Origin: Arthrobacter sp. MA-N2
GTDB lineage: Bacteria > Actinomycetota > Actinomycetes > Actinomycetales > Micrococcaceae
Length of the DNA: 64,000 nt
Direction: 5' to 3'
Assembly (NCBI RefSeq): GCF_000517125.1
Contig: NZ_KI912155.1
Location: 1,840,696-1,904,695, forward strand
A program made the position numbers and the translations under genes. How positions within the stretch are numbered: position 1 is the stretch's first letter; the number at the start of each line of letters is the position of its first letter. The notes under the pieces are model-generated. The model was given only the letters and a program-made list of their open reading frames with translations, ran no database searches and had not been told where the DNA came from. Shown in pieces: positions 40,582 through 48,897 of this stretch.

Positions 40582-42162
40582 ATGGAGCAGAACACCGGGT
40601 CCGGGAATGGCGAGCGAACTGACTCCGGGGAAGGCCGCGAGGCTCGCTTCAGAATGAGCCGTCGCGGGTTCCTTTCGGGGGCAGGGATCGCGGGCGCGGG
40701 GGTGCTTGCCGGGCTGGGTATTGCCAAGGCAGGCGTGTTGCCCGGCGGAACGGTTTCAGTCACCGCGGCTACCCCGACGCCGGCAGCGTCGCCGTCGCCG
40801 AGCACCGCGGCTTCCGCACCCACGATCCGGAGCTTCGTCTCCACTTCTTTGACAGCTGCGCGCGTTGCCAGTTGGGCCACGGGGGCCACTGGGGCAGGCC
40901 TGCTTTTTGTCGGGCCGATGGGCCACGGCAGCAATGGCCTGATCATGGACAACCGGGGGGAGCCGGTATGGATGGAACCGACTGGTGCAGGCGTGACCGA
41001 CCTTCGCGTGCAGGTCTTTGAGGGCCAGCCCGTCCTCACTTACTGGACTGGCATTGGAGCCGGTGGACACGGTGCCGGCAAGGGCATCGTCAAGGACGCC
41101 CGCTACCGCACCGTGGCCGAAGTCAATACCGGCAACGGCTTGCAGGCCGATCTCCATGAATTCACTATCACTTCGGCCGGGACGGCCTTAATGATTTCCT
41201 ACCCGACCGTTCGGCATGACTTGACGTCGGTGGGCGGACCCGCCCAAGGTTACATGTTCGATTGCCATGTCCAGGAAATCGGCATCCGCTCCGGTGCGGT
41301 CCTCTTCGACTGGGTAGCCTCGGACCACATCGACATAAGCGAGTCCTATGTGCGCCCGTCCGATAGCTCGAAGGCCGACGGCTCAGACGCCACGAAAGCG
41401 TTCGATCCCTTCCATCTCAATTCCGTGGACGAGAGTGGCGATGCGCTCCTGGTTTCGTCCCGTCACACGCATACCGCGTACTTGGTAGGCCGTTCGGATG
41501 GGAAGATCCGTTGGCGCCTGGGCGGAAAACGGAGTGACTTTGCCATGACTCCGGAGTCTGTCTTCGCGTGGCAGCATGATGTTCGCCGGCGGCCCAACGG
41601 CATCATCAGCATGTTCGACAACCATTACAACCAAGGCAACACGGGGACGTCCCGCGGGCTCCTGCTCGCCGTCGACGAAAAGGCGCGCACCGCCGTCGTC
41701 AAACAGGAGTTCAGCAGGGGCGGCCACCGAGGCGACGCAGAAGGAAACCTGCAGTTCCTGGATAACGGACACTTCCTGGTGGGCTGGGGAGCGGACCCTG
41801 CGGCTACTGAATTCACTCCCGAAGGAAAGGCCGTGTATGAGGCTACCGGCCTGGGGGATGCTTCTTATCGCACGTACCGCTCCCCGTGGACAAGCCGGCC
41901 GGACACAGTCCCTGACCTCGTGGCGGTTCCGGGCAACGGGTCCACCATGCAGCTCTACACCAGCTGGAACGGTGCAACCGAGGTGGCCAGATGGAGGTTC
42001 CTCACCGGAACCGGCCCCGGGTCCATGTCCGAAGCAGTGACGGTTCCGCGTCGGGGCTTTGAAACGTCGACGGCGGTGGCTGCGGCGCCGAGGGCCGCCG
42101 TCGACGCTTTGGATAAGTCCGGCAACGTTTTGGCGACTTCCGCGGTCATCGCCACTGCGTGA
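40582..42162 (+). CDS. Tat-exported arylsulfotransferase-family (ASST) protein
   Basis: From ATG 40582 the protein has 526 residues. Residues 25-60 form a Tat signal (MSRRGFLSGAGIAGAGVLAG, twin Arg). The mature part is a six-blade propeller of the arylsulfotransferase type: HEFTITSAGTALMISYPT, FDCHVQEIG, DPFHLNSVDESGDALLVSSRHTHTAYLVG, FAWQHDVRRRPNGIISMFDNH and EGNLQFLDNGHFLVGWG. Conserved His residues (HLNS, SRHTH, WQHD) match the catalytic positions of the family. These enzymes transfer sulfate between phenolic compounds, but most actinobacterial members are untested. ATG 40654 is an alternative start. It converges on the NCS1 permease. Confidence 0.82.
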   Translation: MEQNTGSGNGERTDSGEGREARFRMSRRGFLSGAGIAGAGVLAGLGIAKAGVLPGGTVSVTAATPTPAASPSPSTAASAPTIRSFVSTSLTAARVASWATGATGAGLLFVGPMGHGSNGLIMDNRGEPVWMEPTGAGVTDLRVQVFEGQPVLTYWTGIGAGGHGAGKGIVKDARYRTVAEVNTGNGLQADLHEFTITSAGTALMISYPTVRHDLTSVGGPAQGYMFDCHVQEIGIRSGAVLFDWVASDHIDISESYVRPSDSSKADGSDATKAFDPFHLNSVDESGDALLVSSRHTHTAYLVGRSDGKIRWRLGGKRSDFAMTPESVFAWQHDVRRRPNGIISMFDNHYNQGNTGTSRGLLLAVDEKARTAVVKQEFSRGGHRGDAEGNLQFLDNGHFLVGWGADPAATEFTPEGKAVYEATGLGDASYRTYRSPWTSRPDTVPDLVAVPGNGSTMQLYTSWNGATEVARWRFLTGTGPGSMSEAVTVPRRGFETSTAVAAAPRAAVDALDKSGNVLATSAVIATA

Positions 42163-42204
42163 CTCCCGGCATTACCGACCGGCTACCGGTCCCGTGCGGC
42201 GGAG

Positions 42205-43656
42205 CTACGGCAGGATGTGGTGGTGCGCGGCCGCATCCAGGGCGTCGGCCTCTGCCTTAGCCAAGCGGGTCTCGGCGTCGACGTCGACACCCCGGGTCAT
42301 CAGCCAATACAGCGCTGCGGAGACCGGAAGTCCGACAAACAGCGAGATATCGGCGCCGTCCATTGCCTGGGCTACGAACCCGACGAACAGCTTTCCGGCG
42401 GAGAAGAACGGAATCATCAGCACAAAGCCGACCAGGTAGGAGACGATGCCGGGCCAACCCCAGCGTCCGTAGATCCCGTCGGGCTTGAAGATCTCAGCGA
42501 TGGCATAGTGGCCCTTGCGGACGATGAAGTAGTCGGTGAGGTTGACCGCCGTCCACGGAATGAAGAAGTACAGCACCAGCAGCAGGAAGTCGTTGAAATT
42601 GGCCAGGAAGTCGGCCGAGGCGAGGTTTGCCAAGACCACGGAAATCAGGGCGGTGATGGCGATCGTGATGATCCGGAGCCGCAGGGTCGGCCGGATCTGA
42701 CGCACGCTGTCGATAGACGAAATCAAGGTCAGCGCACCCCCGTACATGTTCAGCGCGGTCACGGACAGCAAACCCAGGGCGGCGACGAACAAGGCGATCC
42801 CGCCGAATCCGCTGAAGAGCTGATCGGCGGTGGATTTGATTGAACCGATGGTTTCGAAGTTCTCTCCGGCCGCGGAACCAATGTACGCGCCCAGGAACAT
42901 CACCCAAATACCGCCCAAGGCGCTGCCCCAGAACGTCCACCGAAAAGTGCCCCGTCCGCTGGCAGGCGGCAGGTAGCGGGAGTAGTCGGAGACGTAGATG
43001 GCCCACGAGATCTGATAGCCTGCCGCGACGCCCAGCTGGCCCAGGAACGGGACGAGATGGAAGTCGGCAAGGTTGTATGCCCCGGCAGGTATGGCCAGTT
43101 TGAAGGCCGCCACTGTGAGCAACGCCAGCATGACGATGGTCAGGTACGTCAGGTAGCGCTCGAAGGCGTGGATGAGGTCATAACCGAAGAGTGCGATGAT
43201 CACGGCCACAAGGGTGACCACCCAGAGCCAGAGGTTTTGGGAGCCGAAGTTTACCGATTCCGAGATGGCCTGGCCGGCCAGGATCGTATTGAAGATGTTG
43301 AAGCCGGCGTACTGAAGATAGGCGAAGAGCCATACCAGCAGGGCGCCGATGTAGCCGAATTGCGGGCGGGACTGGATCATCTGCGGCAGGCCGAGTTGGG
43401 GACCCTGCGAGGAGTGCGCGGCCATGAACAGTGTGCCCAGGAGGACCCCGACGGCGATCGCGATCAGCGACCAGATCAGGTTGCCGCCGGTGGTGATACT
43501 GATCAACCCCACGGCAAGGGTGGCGATCTGGGCGTTGCTGATGAACCACAACGGTCCGATGTGTGAGACTTTGCCGTGCCGCTCGTCCAGCGGAACGTAG
43601 TCGATCGACCGGATCTCCAGCCCTCGGCCCGGTCCTTTATCGCTCGTTGTGCTCAT
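42205..43656 (-). CDS. NCS1-family nucleobase/cytosine permease
   Basis: A 483-residue membrane protein with about 12 helices. The family's opening IDYVPLDERHGKVSHIGPLWFISNAQIATLAVG, the helix-3 FGYIGALLVWLFAYLQYAGFNIFN and the YVSDYSRYLPPASGRGTFRWTFWG segment are characteristic of cytosine/purine/allantoin permeases (NCS1). ATG 43656 has AAGGAGAACC upstream. Members import nucleobases or related heterocycles with sodium or protons. The specific substrate is not readable from the sequence. No catabolic gene adjoins it. Confidence 0.88.
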   Translation of the reverse strand: MSTTSDKGPGRGLEIRSIDYVPLDERHGKVSHIGPLWFISNAQIATLAVGLISITTGGNLIWSLIAIAVGVLLGTLFMAAHSSQGPQLGLPQMIQSRPQFGYIGALLVWLFAYLQYAGFNIFNTILAGQAISESVNFGSQNLWLWVVTLVAVIIALFGYDLIHAFERYLTYLTIVMLALLTVAAFKLAIPAGAYNLADFHLVPFLGQLGVAAGYQISWAIYVSDYSRYLPPASGRGTFRWTFWGSALGGIWVMFLGAYIGSAAGENFETIGSIKSTADQLFSGFGGIALFVAALGLLSVTALNMYGGALTLISSIDSVRQIRPTLRLRIITIAITALISVVLANLASADFLANFNDFLLLVLYFFIPWTAVNLTDYFIVRKGHYAIAEIFKPDGIYGRWGWPGIVSYLVGFVLMIPFFSAGKLFVGFVAQAMDGADISLFVGLPVSAALYWLMTRGVDVDAETRLAKAEADALDAAAHHHILP

Positions 43657-43871
43657 GGTGGTTCTCCTTGGACGCGTCGGTGCATCTGGCTTTGGTCTAG
43701 CACAGAGTGGGCCTGCCCAAAAGGGATCCCGTGATGGGGAACTGGTTCCGCGTCACGCATAACATCTTTTTGGGGGTCTGCAGCCTGCCAAAGCCCGGAT
43801 TTCCGGGGCCCTCGAGAGCCTGATCTGCCAAAAGCCTGCTGGGCGTGACGTGCGCCCCGTCGAGCTCCGTC

Positions 43872-44747
43872 CTAGCGCAGCCCGTTCAGCCGGGCCCGCG
43901 CCGCCTCTGCAGTCCGGCGTTCCCTCCCGGCCAGCCGGGCCGCCACTTTCCGGTTCCGCTCGGCCAGAGTGATTGCCCATTCCGTGGCGGCGAGCTCCTG
44001 CTGCAACGCGGCCAGCTTGTCCTTGGTGGCTTTGACCTCGACGGCGAGTTGCTCACCCCGGCGCACGGCCTCCGTCTTTTCGCGCTCTGCCTGGGCGAGG
44101 TCCATCTCGGCGTCGTCCGCCTGACGCTCAGCATCCACGAGGGCGGCGTGCGCCTTCTCGCGCTCCCGCTGCGCCGCTGCCCGCTCGCGCTGCGGCGCGC
44201 CGTCGTCGGGCTCTTCTGTGCTGGTAACCGCGACGGTAAGTGCACCCGGCACCGCCACCGCGCCGGCGAGGTCCACGGGTTCCAATCCATTCGTGGAGAG
44301 CGAGCGCACCAATCGTCCGCTGCGGAGCGCTGCGGCAGCGCCCGGATCCGTCATGGCGGCCCTCAACGTCGCCTCGACTTCGATCGCTGCGGCGCCACTG
44401 ACCTTGACGCCCAGGCCTTCCGCCACCGCACGGGCCTGCTCGACGGCGGCGGCCAGCACGCGCGGGCGCTGCTGGCCCAGCGTCCGGAGACGGTCGTGGT
44501 CTTGCTGCTCCTGGGCCCTCCCCAGCGACGCCCCGAGCTCCAAGACACTCGCGAATTCCCTCGTGCCGTGGCGGACAAGCATATTGACCGCCCACGCCGC
44601 CGTCGAAGGCTTGGGCAGTTGGGCGATCTGTTTCGCCAGCTCGGCGTCCCCGGCGGACTTGGCTTCTTTGGCCCGGGCAGTGCGGGACGCCGTGAACGCC
44701 GAAGGAACCAGCGTGTAGAGTTCGACGGCGGTCGCAGCCAGGTCCAT
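43872..44747 (-). CDS. Conserved hypothetical protein with C-terminal coiled coil
   Basis: A 291-residue cytoplasmic protein. Residues 1-60 include SAFTASRTARAKEAKSAGD and AELAKQIAQLPKPSTAAWAVNMLVRHG, a conserved actinobacterial pattern. Residues about 175-285 form a long Glu/Arg/Ala-rich coiled coil (RERAAAQREREKAHAALVDA ...). No catalytic motif is visible. It lies 17 bases after the alpha/beta hydrolase stop on the same strand and is probably co-transcribed with it. Confidence 0.72.
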   Translation of the reverse strand: MDLAATAVELYTLVPSAFTASRTARAKEAKSAGDAELAKQIAQLPKPSTAAWAVNMLVRHGTREFASVLELGASLGRAQEQQDHDRLRTLGQQRPRVLAAAVEQARAVAEGLGVKVSGAAAIEVEATLRAAMTDPGAAAALRSGRLVRSLSTNGLEPVDLAGAVAVPGALTVAVTSTEEPDDGAPQRERAAAQREREKAHAALVDAERQADDAEMDLAQAEREKTEAVRRGEQLAVEVKATKDKLAALQQELAATEWAITLAERNRKVAARLAGRERRTAEAARARLNGLR

Positions 44748-44764
44748 GGCTTGGAAGCCCGGCC

Positions 44765-45553
44765 TTAGCCAGCGGCGAGGAATTCAGCCAGCGCCTCAGC
44801 CATGACTCCGGGTTCCCAGCCGTGGTTCGCGCCTGGGATGGTGGCTTGGCGGGCACTCGGGATATTGGCCACGATGGAGCGGGCGGCTTCCGTCATGATC
44901 GGTAGGGTTTGCTCGCCAACGATCGCGAGGGTGGGCTGGGTGATGCCCGACCACAGCTCAGCACGTGGCGCGGACTGGGTCCATGCGAGTGATTCTGCGT
45001 CGGCCGAGAGGCTGGGACCCAACTCGAGCATGATGGGCCATCCTGGACTGTTCTTGGCGCCGGCCAGCCATTCCGGCGGCATGTCCTTCATGTAGTACTC
45101 GATGGTGCTCGCCTTGTCTCCGGCTGCGATCCGTTCCTGGAGCCCGGAGAAGAACTCTGCTCCGCCGGTGCCGAGCTCCTCGCTCAGGGGAGTTTCCCAG
45201 AGCGCCAGCTTCGTGACGGGTAGGCCTGCTGCTGCCGCGGCCAGGGAAATCGAGCCACCGGAGGAGCTCCCGAAGAGCGCAGCTTCGCCGCCGGCGATTT
45301 CGATGAGCGTGGCGAGATCGTCGATGTTGTCCTTCAGTGTCAATGACGGCGCCTCGGCGCTTTCCCCTCGGCCGCGCCTGTCATAGTTCAAAACGGTGAA
45401 CCCTCTGCCCGCCAGGAGCTTGGCCATTTCCACCGTGTTGGAGTCGAAGCCCCTGAATTGCATTGCACCGCCAACAAGGATCACGGCAGGACCCTCGCCG
45501 TATTGGTCATACCCGATGCGGGTACCGTCTTTCGAGATCGCAAATTCGGACAT
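44765..45553 (-). CDS. Alpha/beta hydrolase
   Basis: A 262-residue alpha/beta-hydrolase fold protein. HG-type oxyanion residues appear as VGGAMQFRGFDS. The nucleophile elbow is LFGSSSGGSISLA (Ser in G-S-S-S-G-G). The catalytic His is in PGANHGWEP, and an acid is likely in the preceding strand (LAIVGEQTLP). The motif GXSXGG deviates slightly from the G-X-S-X-G of most esterases by a second Ser. ATG 45553 has AAGGATC upstream. Substrate unknown. Confidence 0.85.
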   Translation of the reverse strand: MSEFAISKDGTRIGYDQYGEGPAVILVGGAMQFRGFDSNTVEMAKLLAGRGFTVLNYDRRGRGESAEAPSLTLKDNIDDLATLIEIAGGEAALFGSSSGGSISLAAAAAGLPVTKLALWETPLSEELGTGGAEFFSGLQERIAAGDKASTIEYYMKDMPPEWLAGAKNSPGWPIMLELGPSLSADAESLAWTQSAPRAELWSGITQPTLAIVGEQTLPIMTEAARSIVANIPSARQATIPGANHGWEPGVMAEALAEFLAAG

Positions 45554-45638
45554 CCCAGATCCTTCGATTGAGCAGACAGTAGGTTCCTAAACTCTGGTGC
45601 CCAACCCCCGGCGGGTCAAGGAAAAGGCCGTGACTGAG

Positions 45639-45656
45639 TTCTTAAGAGCTTCTTAA
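45639..45656. promoter_or_regulatory. OmpR/PhoB-type direct repeat upstream of the PAP2-DedA-TCS operon
   Basis: TTCTTAA at 45639-45645 is repeated exactly at 45650-45656, an 11-base period (TTCTTAAGAGCTTCTTAA). It lies 65 bases upstream of the PAP2 start. Tandem half-sites one helical turn apart are how OmpR-family regulators bind. The regulator gene 47224-47898 in the same operon is the natural candidate. Confidence 0.7.
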
Positions 45657-45720
45657 ATGCCGTGCGCGAGAGTGGAAGCAAGCCCCGCAAGGGCCGCCAC
45701 CCCCCGAACCGGAGAGTCCC

Positions 45721-46554
45721 ATGCCGCCATATGCCAAGCAGAACGCCTCCACGGAAGGCCGGCCTTCCGCCGTCGTCCGTCACACTGTTGCCGCACGTCC
45801 CACTGTTGCGGCAGGCCGCGGCGTGCCGTTGCTTCCGCAGCCCAGATACTGGCTTCTGTGGGGCATTGCCCTCGCCGCGGCAGTCCTTGCCATCGGCTTC
45901 AGCGTCCAGTTGATAGGCGGCCTGACCACCAACGAGTTCGGCGTTGACCAGGAACTCAGCCGCCATCACGTGGCTGTGCTGACGGCGCTCGCCATGGCAC
46001 TGAACTTTCTCTTCGCCCCCGTGGCAGGAGTGTGCATTGTCCTGGTGATCGGCTTGTACCTTTTCCTGGTGCGCAGGTCCTTGGTGCGGGCGTTCATGTT
46101 CGTGCTCTTCGCGTGTTCGGGGTGGGTGGCCAGCGAGGGATTCAAGCTCATCGTCGCCCGGCACCGGCCCAACCCTGCGCTGCTTTTCGATCCGCTCGCC
46201 CCGGAAACGGGTTCCAATAGCTTTCCCAGCGGACATACGGCCTTCGCCGTAGCGCTCGCCTTTGCACTGTACTTCCTGGTCCGGGGCACGCGATGGGGCC
46301 CCATCACCGCGTGGGCCGGTGCCGGCCTGGCCGTGATGGTTGCGTGGTCCCGGATCTATATCGGAGTCCATTACCCCAGCGATGTGGTGGCGTCCTTCCT
46401 GGCCACCAGCGCCGCGGTCATTGTCTTGGCCGGACTCTGGAACCGGTACGCACCGCGGGTCCTGGAGCGGCTGCCGCGCCGGACCGCTGCCGCATTGGAC
46501 TCTCCAGGAGGAGCCTCTCCGGAAGCAGCCGCAACGCAAGCACACGGATCCTGA
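45721..46554 (+). CDS. PAP2-family membrane phosphatase
   Basis: A 277-residue protein with an N-terminal cytoplasmic part of about 40 residues and six membrane helices. The three PAP2 catalytic blocks are complete: KLIVARHRP (KX6RP type), NSFPSGHTA (PSGH) and SRIYIGVHYPSDV (SRX5HX3D). Such enzymes remove phosphate from lipid diphosphates such as undecaprenyl diphosphate or phosphatidate at the outer face of the membrane. GGAGAG precedes ATG 45721. It is the first gene of a tight four-gene operon (DedA follows after 10 bases). Confidence 0.88.
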   Translation: MPPYAKQNASTEGRPSAVVRHTVAARPTVAAGRGVPLLPQPRYWLLWGIALAAAVLAIGFSVQLIGGLTTNEFGVDQELSRHHVAVLTALAMALNFLFAPVAGVCIVLVIGLYLFLVRRSLVRAFMFVLFACSGWVASEGFKLIVARHRPNPALLFDPLAPETGSNSFPSGHTAFAVALAFALYFLVRGTRWGPITAWAGAGLAVMVAWSRIYIGVHYPSDVVASFLATSAAVIVLAGLWNRYAPRVLERLPRRTAAALDSPGGASPEAAATQAHGS

Positions 46555-46564
46555 GGAGGACCCC

Positions 46565-47218
46565 ATGCACGTACTTTCCGCCATGCCGGCTTTCCTTGAT
46601 CCCACCACCCTTCTGCAGGGCCTGGGCCCCGCGGCGCTGGGGGTCGTGGCTTTGATCGTGTTTATCGAATCCGGGCTCCTCTTCCCTTTCCTGCCCGGTG
46701 ATTCCTTGCTGTTCACTACCGGGCTCCTGCACCAGCAACTGCAGCTGGAACTGCCGGTGTTGATCGCGGTGGTATCGGCGGCAGCGATTGCTGGAGACCA
46801 GATTGGCTACATGCTGGGGCGCAAGTTTGGACGGCGCTGGTTCAAGGACGATGCCCGGGTCTTGAAGACCGCTCACCTGGACACGGCCGAGGAATTCTTC
46901 AAGCGCCGCGGCGGGCCCGCTATTGTCCTGGCCCGCTTCGTGCCCATCGTGCGGACCTTCGCTCCGCTGAGCGCAGGCATCGCCCGCTACGACCACAAGT
47001 CCTTCACCCTGTGGAACATCGCCGGCGCCATCATGTGGGGAACCTCCGTGACACTCCTCGGGTCCTGGTTGGGACACTTTGAGTTCGTCGCGAACAACAT
47101 TGACGCCATTGCCGTGATCATGGTTTTGATCTCCGTTCTGCCCTGGGGAGTCGAATTCCTCAAGAAGCGCCGCAAGGTCACGGCAGGCGCCACGAACGGG
47201 CGGCCCGGGGAACAATAG
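46565..47218 (+). CDS. DedA-family membrane protein
   Basis: A 217-residue protein with the DedA signature: a re-entrant, membrane-embedded PFLPGDSLLFTTGLL (PGE/PGD motif), then AIAGDQIGYMLGRKFGRRW (GxxxGxxxG-like), FKRRGGPAIVLARFVPIVRTFAPLSAGIARY (R-x-P-x-R-x-x, the conserved arginine pair) and the final helices. Some DedA proteins (UptA) flip undecaprenyl phosphate back into the cell. The context with PAP2 fits this role, but it is not proven here. ATG 46565 has GAGGAGGAC just upstream. Confidence 0.88.
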   Translation: MHVLSAMPAFLDPTTLLQGLGPAALGVVALIVFIESGLLFPFLPGDSLLFTTGLLHQQLQLELPVLIAVVSAAAIAGDQIGYMLGRKFGRRWFKDDARVLKTAHLDTAEEFFKRRGGPAIVLARFVPIVRTFAPLSAGIARYDHKSFTLWNIAGAIMWGTSVTLLGSWLGHFEFVANNIDAIAVIMVLISVLPWGVEFLKKRRKVTAGATNGRPGEQ

Positions 47219-47223
47219 ACAGC

Positions 47224-47898
47224 ATGACAACAGCTGAGCGGCCTTCCATCCTTCTGGTCGAAGACGACGCTACCTTGGGCCCGCTCATCACCGAACTCCT
47301 TGAGCAGGACTTCGATGTCCGCTTAGCTGCCAATGGGCGCGACGGGCTCCACCTCGCCTTGACCCATACGTGGGATGCGATGGTCATTGACCGTGGACTG
47401 CCCGTCATGGACGGCATTGCCGTGATCACGGCCCTTCGCGCCAAGGGAATCGTTACCCCCATCCTCATCCTCACGGCGCTCGGGGCCACCGAGGAGAAGA
47501 TCCGTGGGCTCGACGCCGGTGCCAACGACTACATGGCCAAACCGTTTGATGCCTTGGAACTCGCCGCCCGCTTGCGCGCTCTCACCCGGAAGTATGCCCA
47601 GCCGAGCACCACCCTGGGAATCGGGGATTGGGAGCTCGACGCCGGTGCCCGCTCCATGCGCTCCGTGTATGGTTCCGTGGTCACATTGACGGCGAAGGAA
47701 GCCGGACTCTTGGAGATCCTGGCCAGCGCACCAGAACGGGTCTTCACCCGCGAAGACCTCATCAATGCCCTGTTCCACCCCACGGACCAGCCGGGCGTGA
47801 TCGACACCTACGTCCACCACTTGCGCCGCAAGATCTCCAAGGCCGTGATCCGGACGGTCCACGGGCTCGGTTACCAGATCGGAGATCCCCATGACTGA
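47224..47898 (+). CDS. OmpR-family response regulator
   Basis: A 224-residue regulator. Receiver domain: acidic pair ED at 13-14, phospho-acceptor D56 (MVIDRGLPVMDG), T84 and K106 (MAKPFDALEL). The winged helix (about 130-222) includes LTAKEAGLLEILASAPERVFTREDLINALF and TVHGLGYQIGDPH. It follows the DedA gene by 5 bases and overlaps the kinase gene by 8 bases, so all four genes are probably one transcript. Its likely target is the repeat upstream of the PAP2 gene. Confidence 0.9.
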   Translation: MTTAERPSILLVEDDATLGPLITELLEQDFDVRLAANGRDGLHLALTHTWDAMVIDRGLPVMDGIAVITALRAKGIVTPILILTALGATEEKIRGLDAGANDYMAKPFDALELAARLRALTRKYAQPSTTLGIGDWELDAGARSMRSVYGSVVTLTAKEAGLLEILASAPERVFTREDLINALFHPTDQPGVIDTYVHHLRRKISKAVIRTVHGLGYQIGDPHD

Positions 47899-48886
47899 GA
47901 ACCCGGATCAGGCGACCCTCCGCAAAGCCTCCCTGAAGATCGCAGTGCGGATTAGTGCGGCATGCACGGTTTTGGTGTTGTGCCTTCTGGCGGCCGCTGC
48001 GATCTACCTTTTCAACCAGGCGCGGCAGCCAGCACTGCCAGGCCCGGGCGAAACCGGTTCCGTCTACGCGTATCTGGATACCAAGGACCTCCTGAAGGCC
48101 ATGATCATTGCCGGCATTGCCGGGATCTTTCTGGCCGGTGCCATCGGCTGGCTGAGCGCGCGCAGTGCCATCCGGCCGTTGGGAGAGGCGCTCGCATTGC
48201 AGCGACGGTTCGTGCAGGACGCCAGCCACGAATTGCGCACGCCCTTGGCCATCCTGGACGCCCGCGTCCAGCTGGCCCAGCGCGATGCCGCCGCGGACTC
48301 AAAAACCGGGGAAGCATTGGCCCGCATCCGCAATGACACTGCGACCCTCACCGGCATCGTCAACGAATTGCTGGTGGCAGCCACCGGCTCGCCGCCGGAT
48401 GCCGCCGCAGAGGCAAGCGATCTCGCCAAGGTTGCGGACGCCGTCGTCGAGAGCTTGCAACAACTTGCGGGAGAGAAGAACGTCCGCGTCACCCTGACGA
48501 AAAGGGACCGCCCGTTCGCCCGCATTGAGAGCAATGGCTTCCGGCGCGCCCTCCTTGCCCTGGCCGACAATGCGTTGGCGCACACCCCGTCCGGTGGCCA
48601 CGTGGGGATCACGACGGCGGTGCTCGGCAACCGGGCGGTGGTCACCGTCGCGGATTCGGGGGCCGGTATCAAGGGAGTGGACCAGACCCGGATCTTTGAC
48701 CGCTTCGTGAGGACCCACAGTCCGGAAGGCGCACCCGGCCAGCGCAGCTTCGGAATCGGCTTGGCACTCGTTCGTGAAATCGTCACCCGGGCGGGCGGCA
48801 CAGTGGCAGTTGAGCGCAGCGGTCCGCGGGGAACCGTCATGAAGATCACCCTGCCGCTCGCCCCGAAGGATGCGGCTCCTCGCTAG
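47891..48886 (+). CDS. Sensor histidine kinase of the PAP2-DedA operon
   Basis: A 331-residue kinase with two helices (about 17-42 and 68-88) around a short extracellular loop of about 26 residues, too small for a ligand-binding domain. There is no HAMP domain. H113 sits in FVQDASHELRTPLAI. The ATPase has ALADNALAHTPSG, DSGAGI and FGIGLALVREIV. Such minimal loops are common in kinases that sense membrane or cell-wall stress, often together with a membrane protein. The neighbouring PAP2 or DedA protein could be the sensor partner (inference). Confidence 0.88.
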   Translation: MTENPDQATLRKASLKIAVRISAACTVLVLCLLAAAAIYLFNQARQPALPGPGETGSVYAYLDTKDLLKAMIIAGIAGIFLAGAIGWLSARSAIRPLGEALALQRRFVQDASHELRTPLAILDARVQLAQRDAAADSKTGEALARIRNDTATLTGIVNELLVAATGSPPDAAAEASDLAKVADAVVESLQQLAGEKNVRVTLTKRDRPFARIESNGFRRALLALADNALAHTPSGGHVGITTAVLGNRAVVTVADSGAGIKGVDQTRIFDRFVRTHSPEGAPGQRSFGIGLALVREIVTRAGGTVAVERSGPRGTVMKITLPLAPKDAAPR

Positions 48887-48897
48887 GCATAGCTTAC

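Noticed and set aside
46418..47230. Minus-strand ORF of 270 residues opposite DedA
   Set aside because: It has no motif. The plus strand shows the DedA signature.
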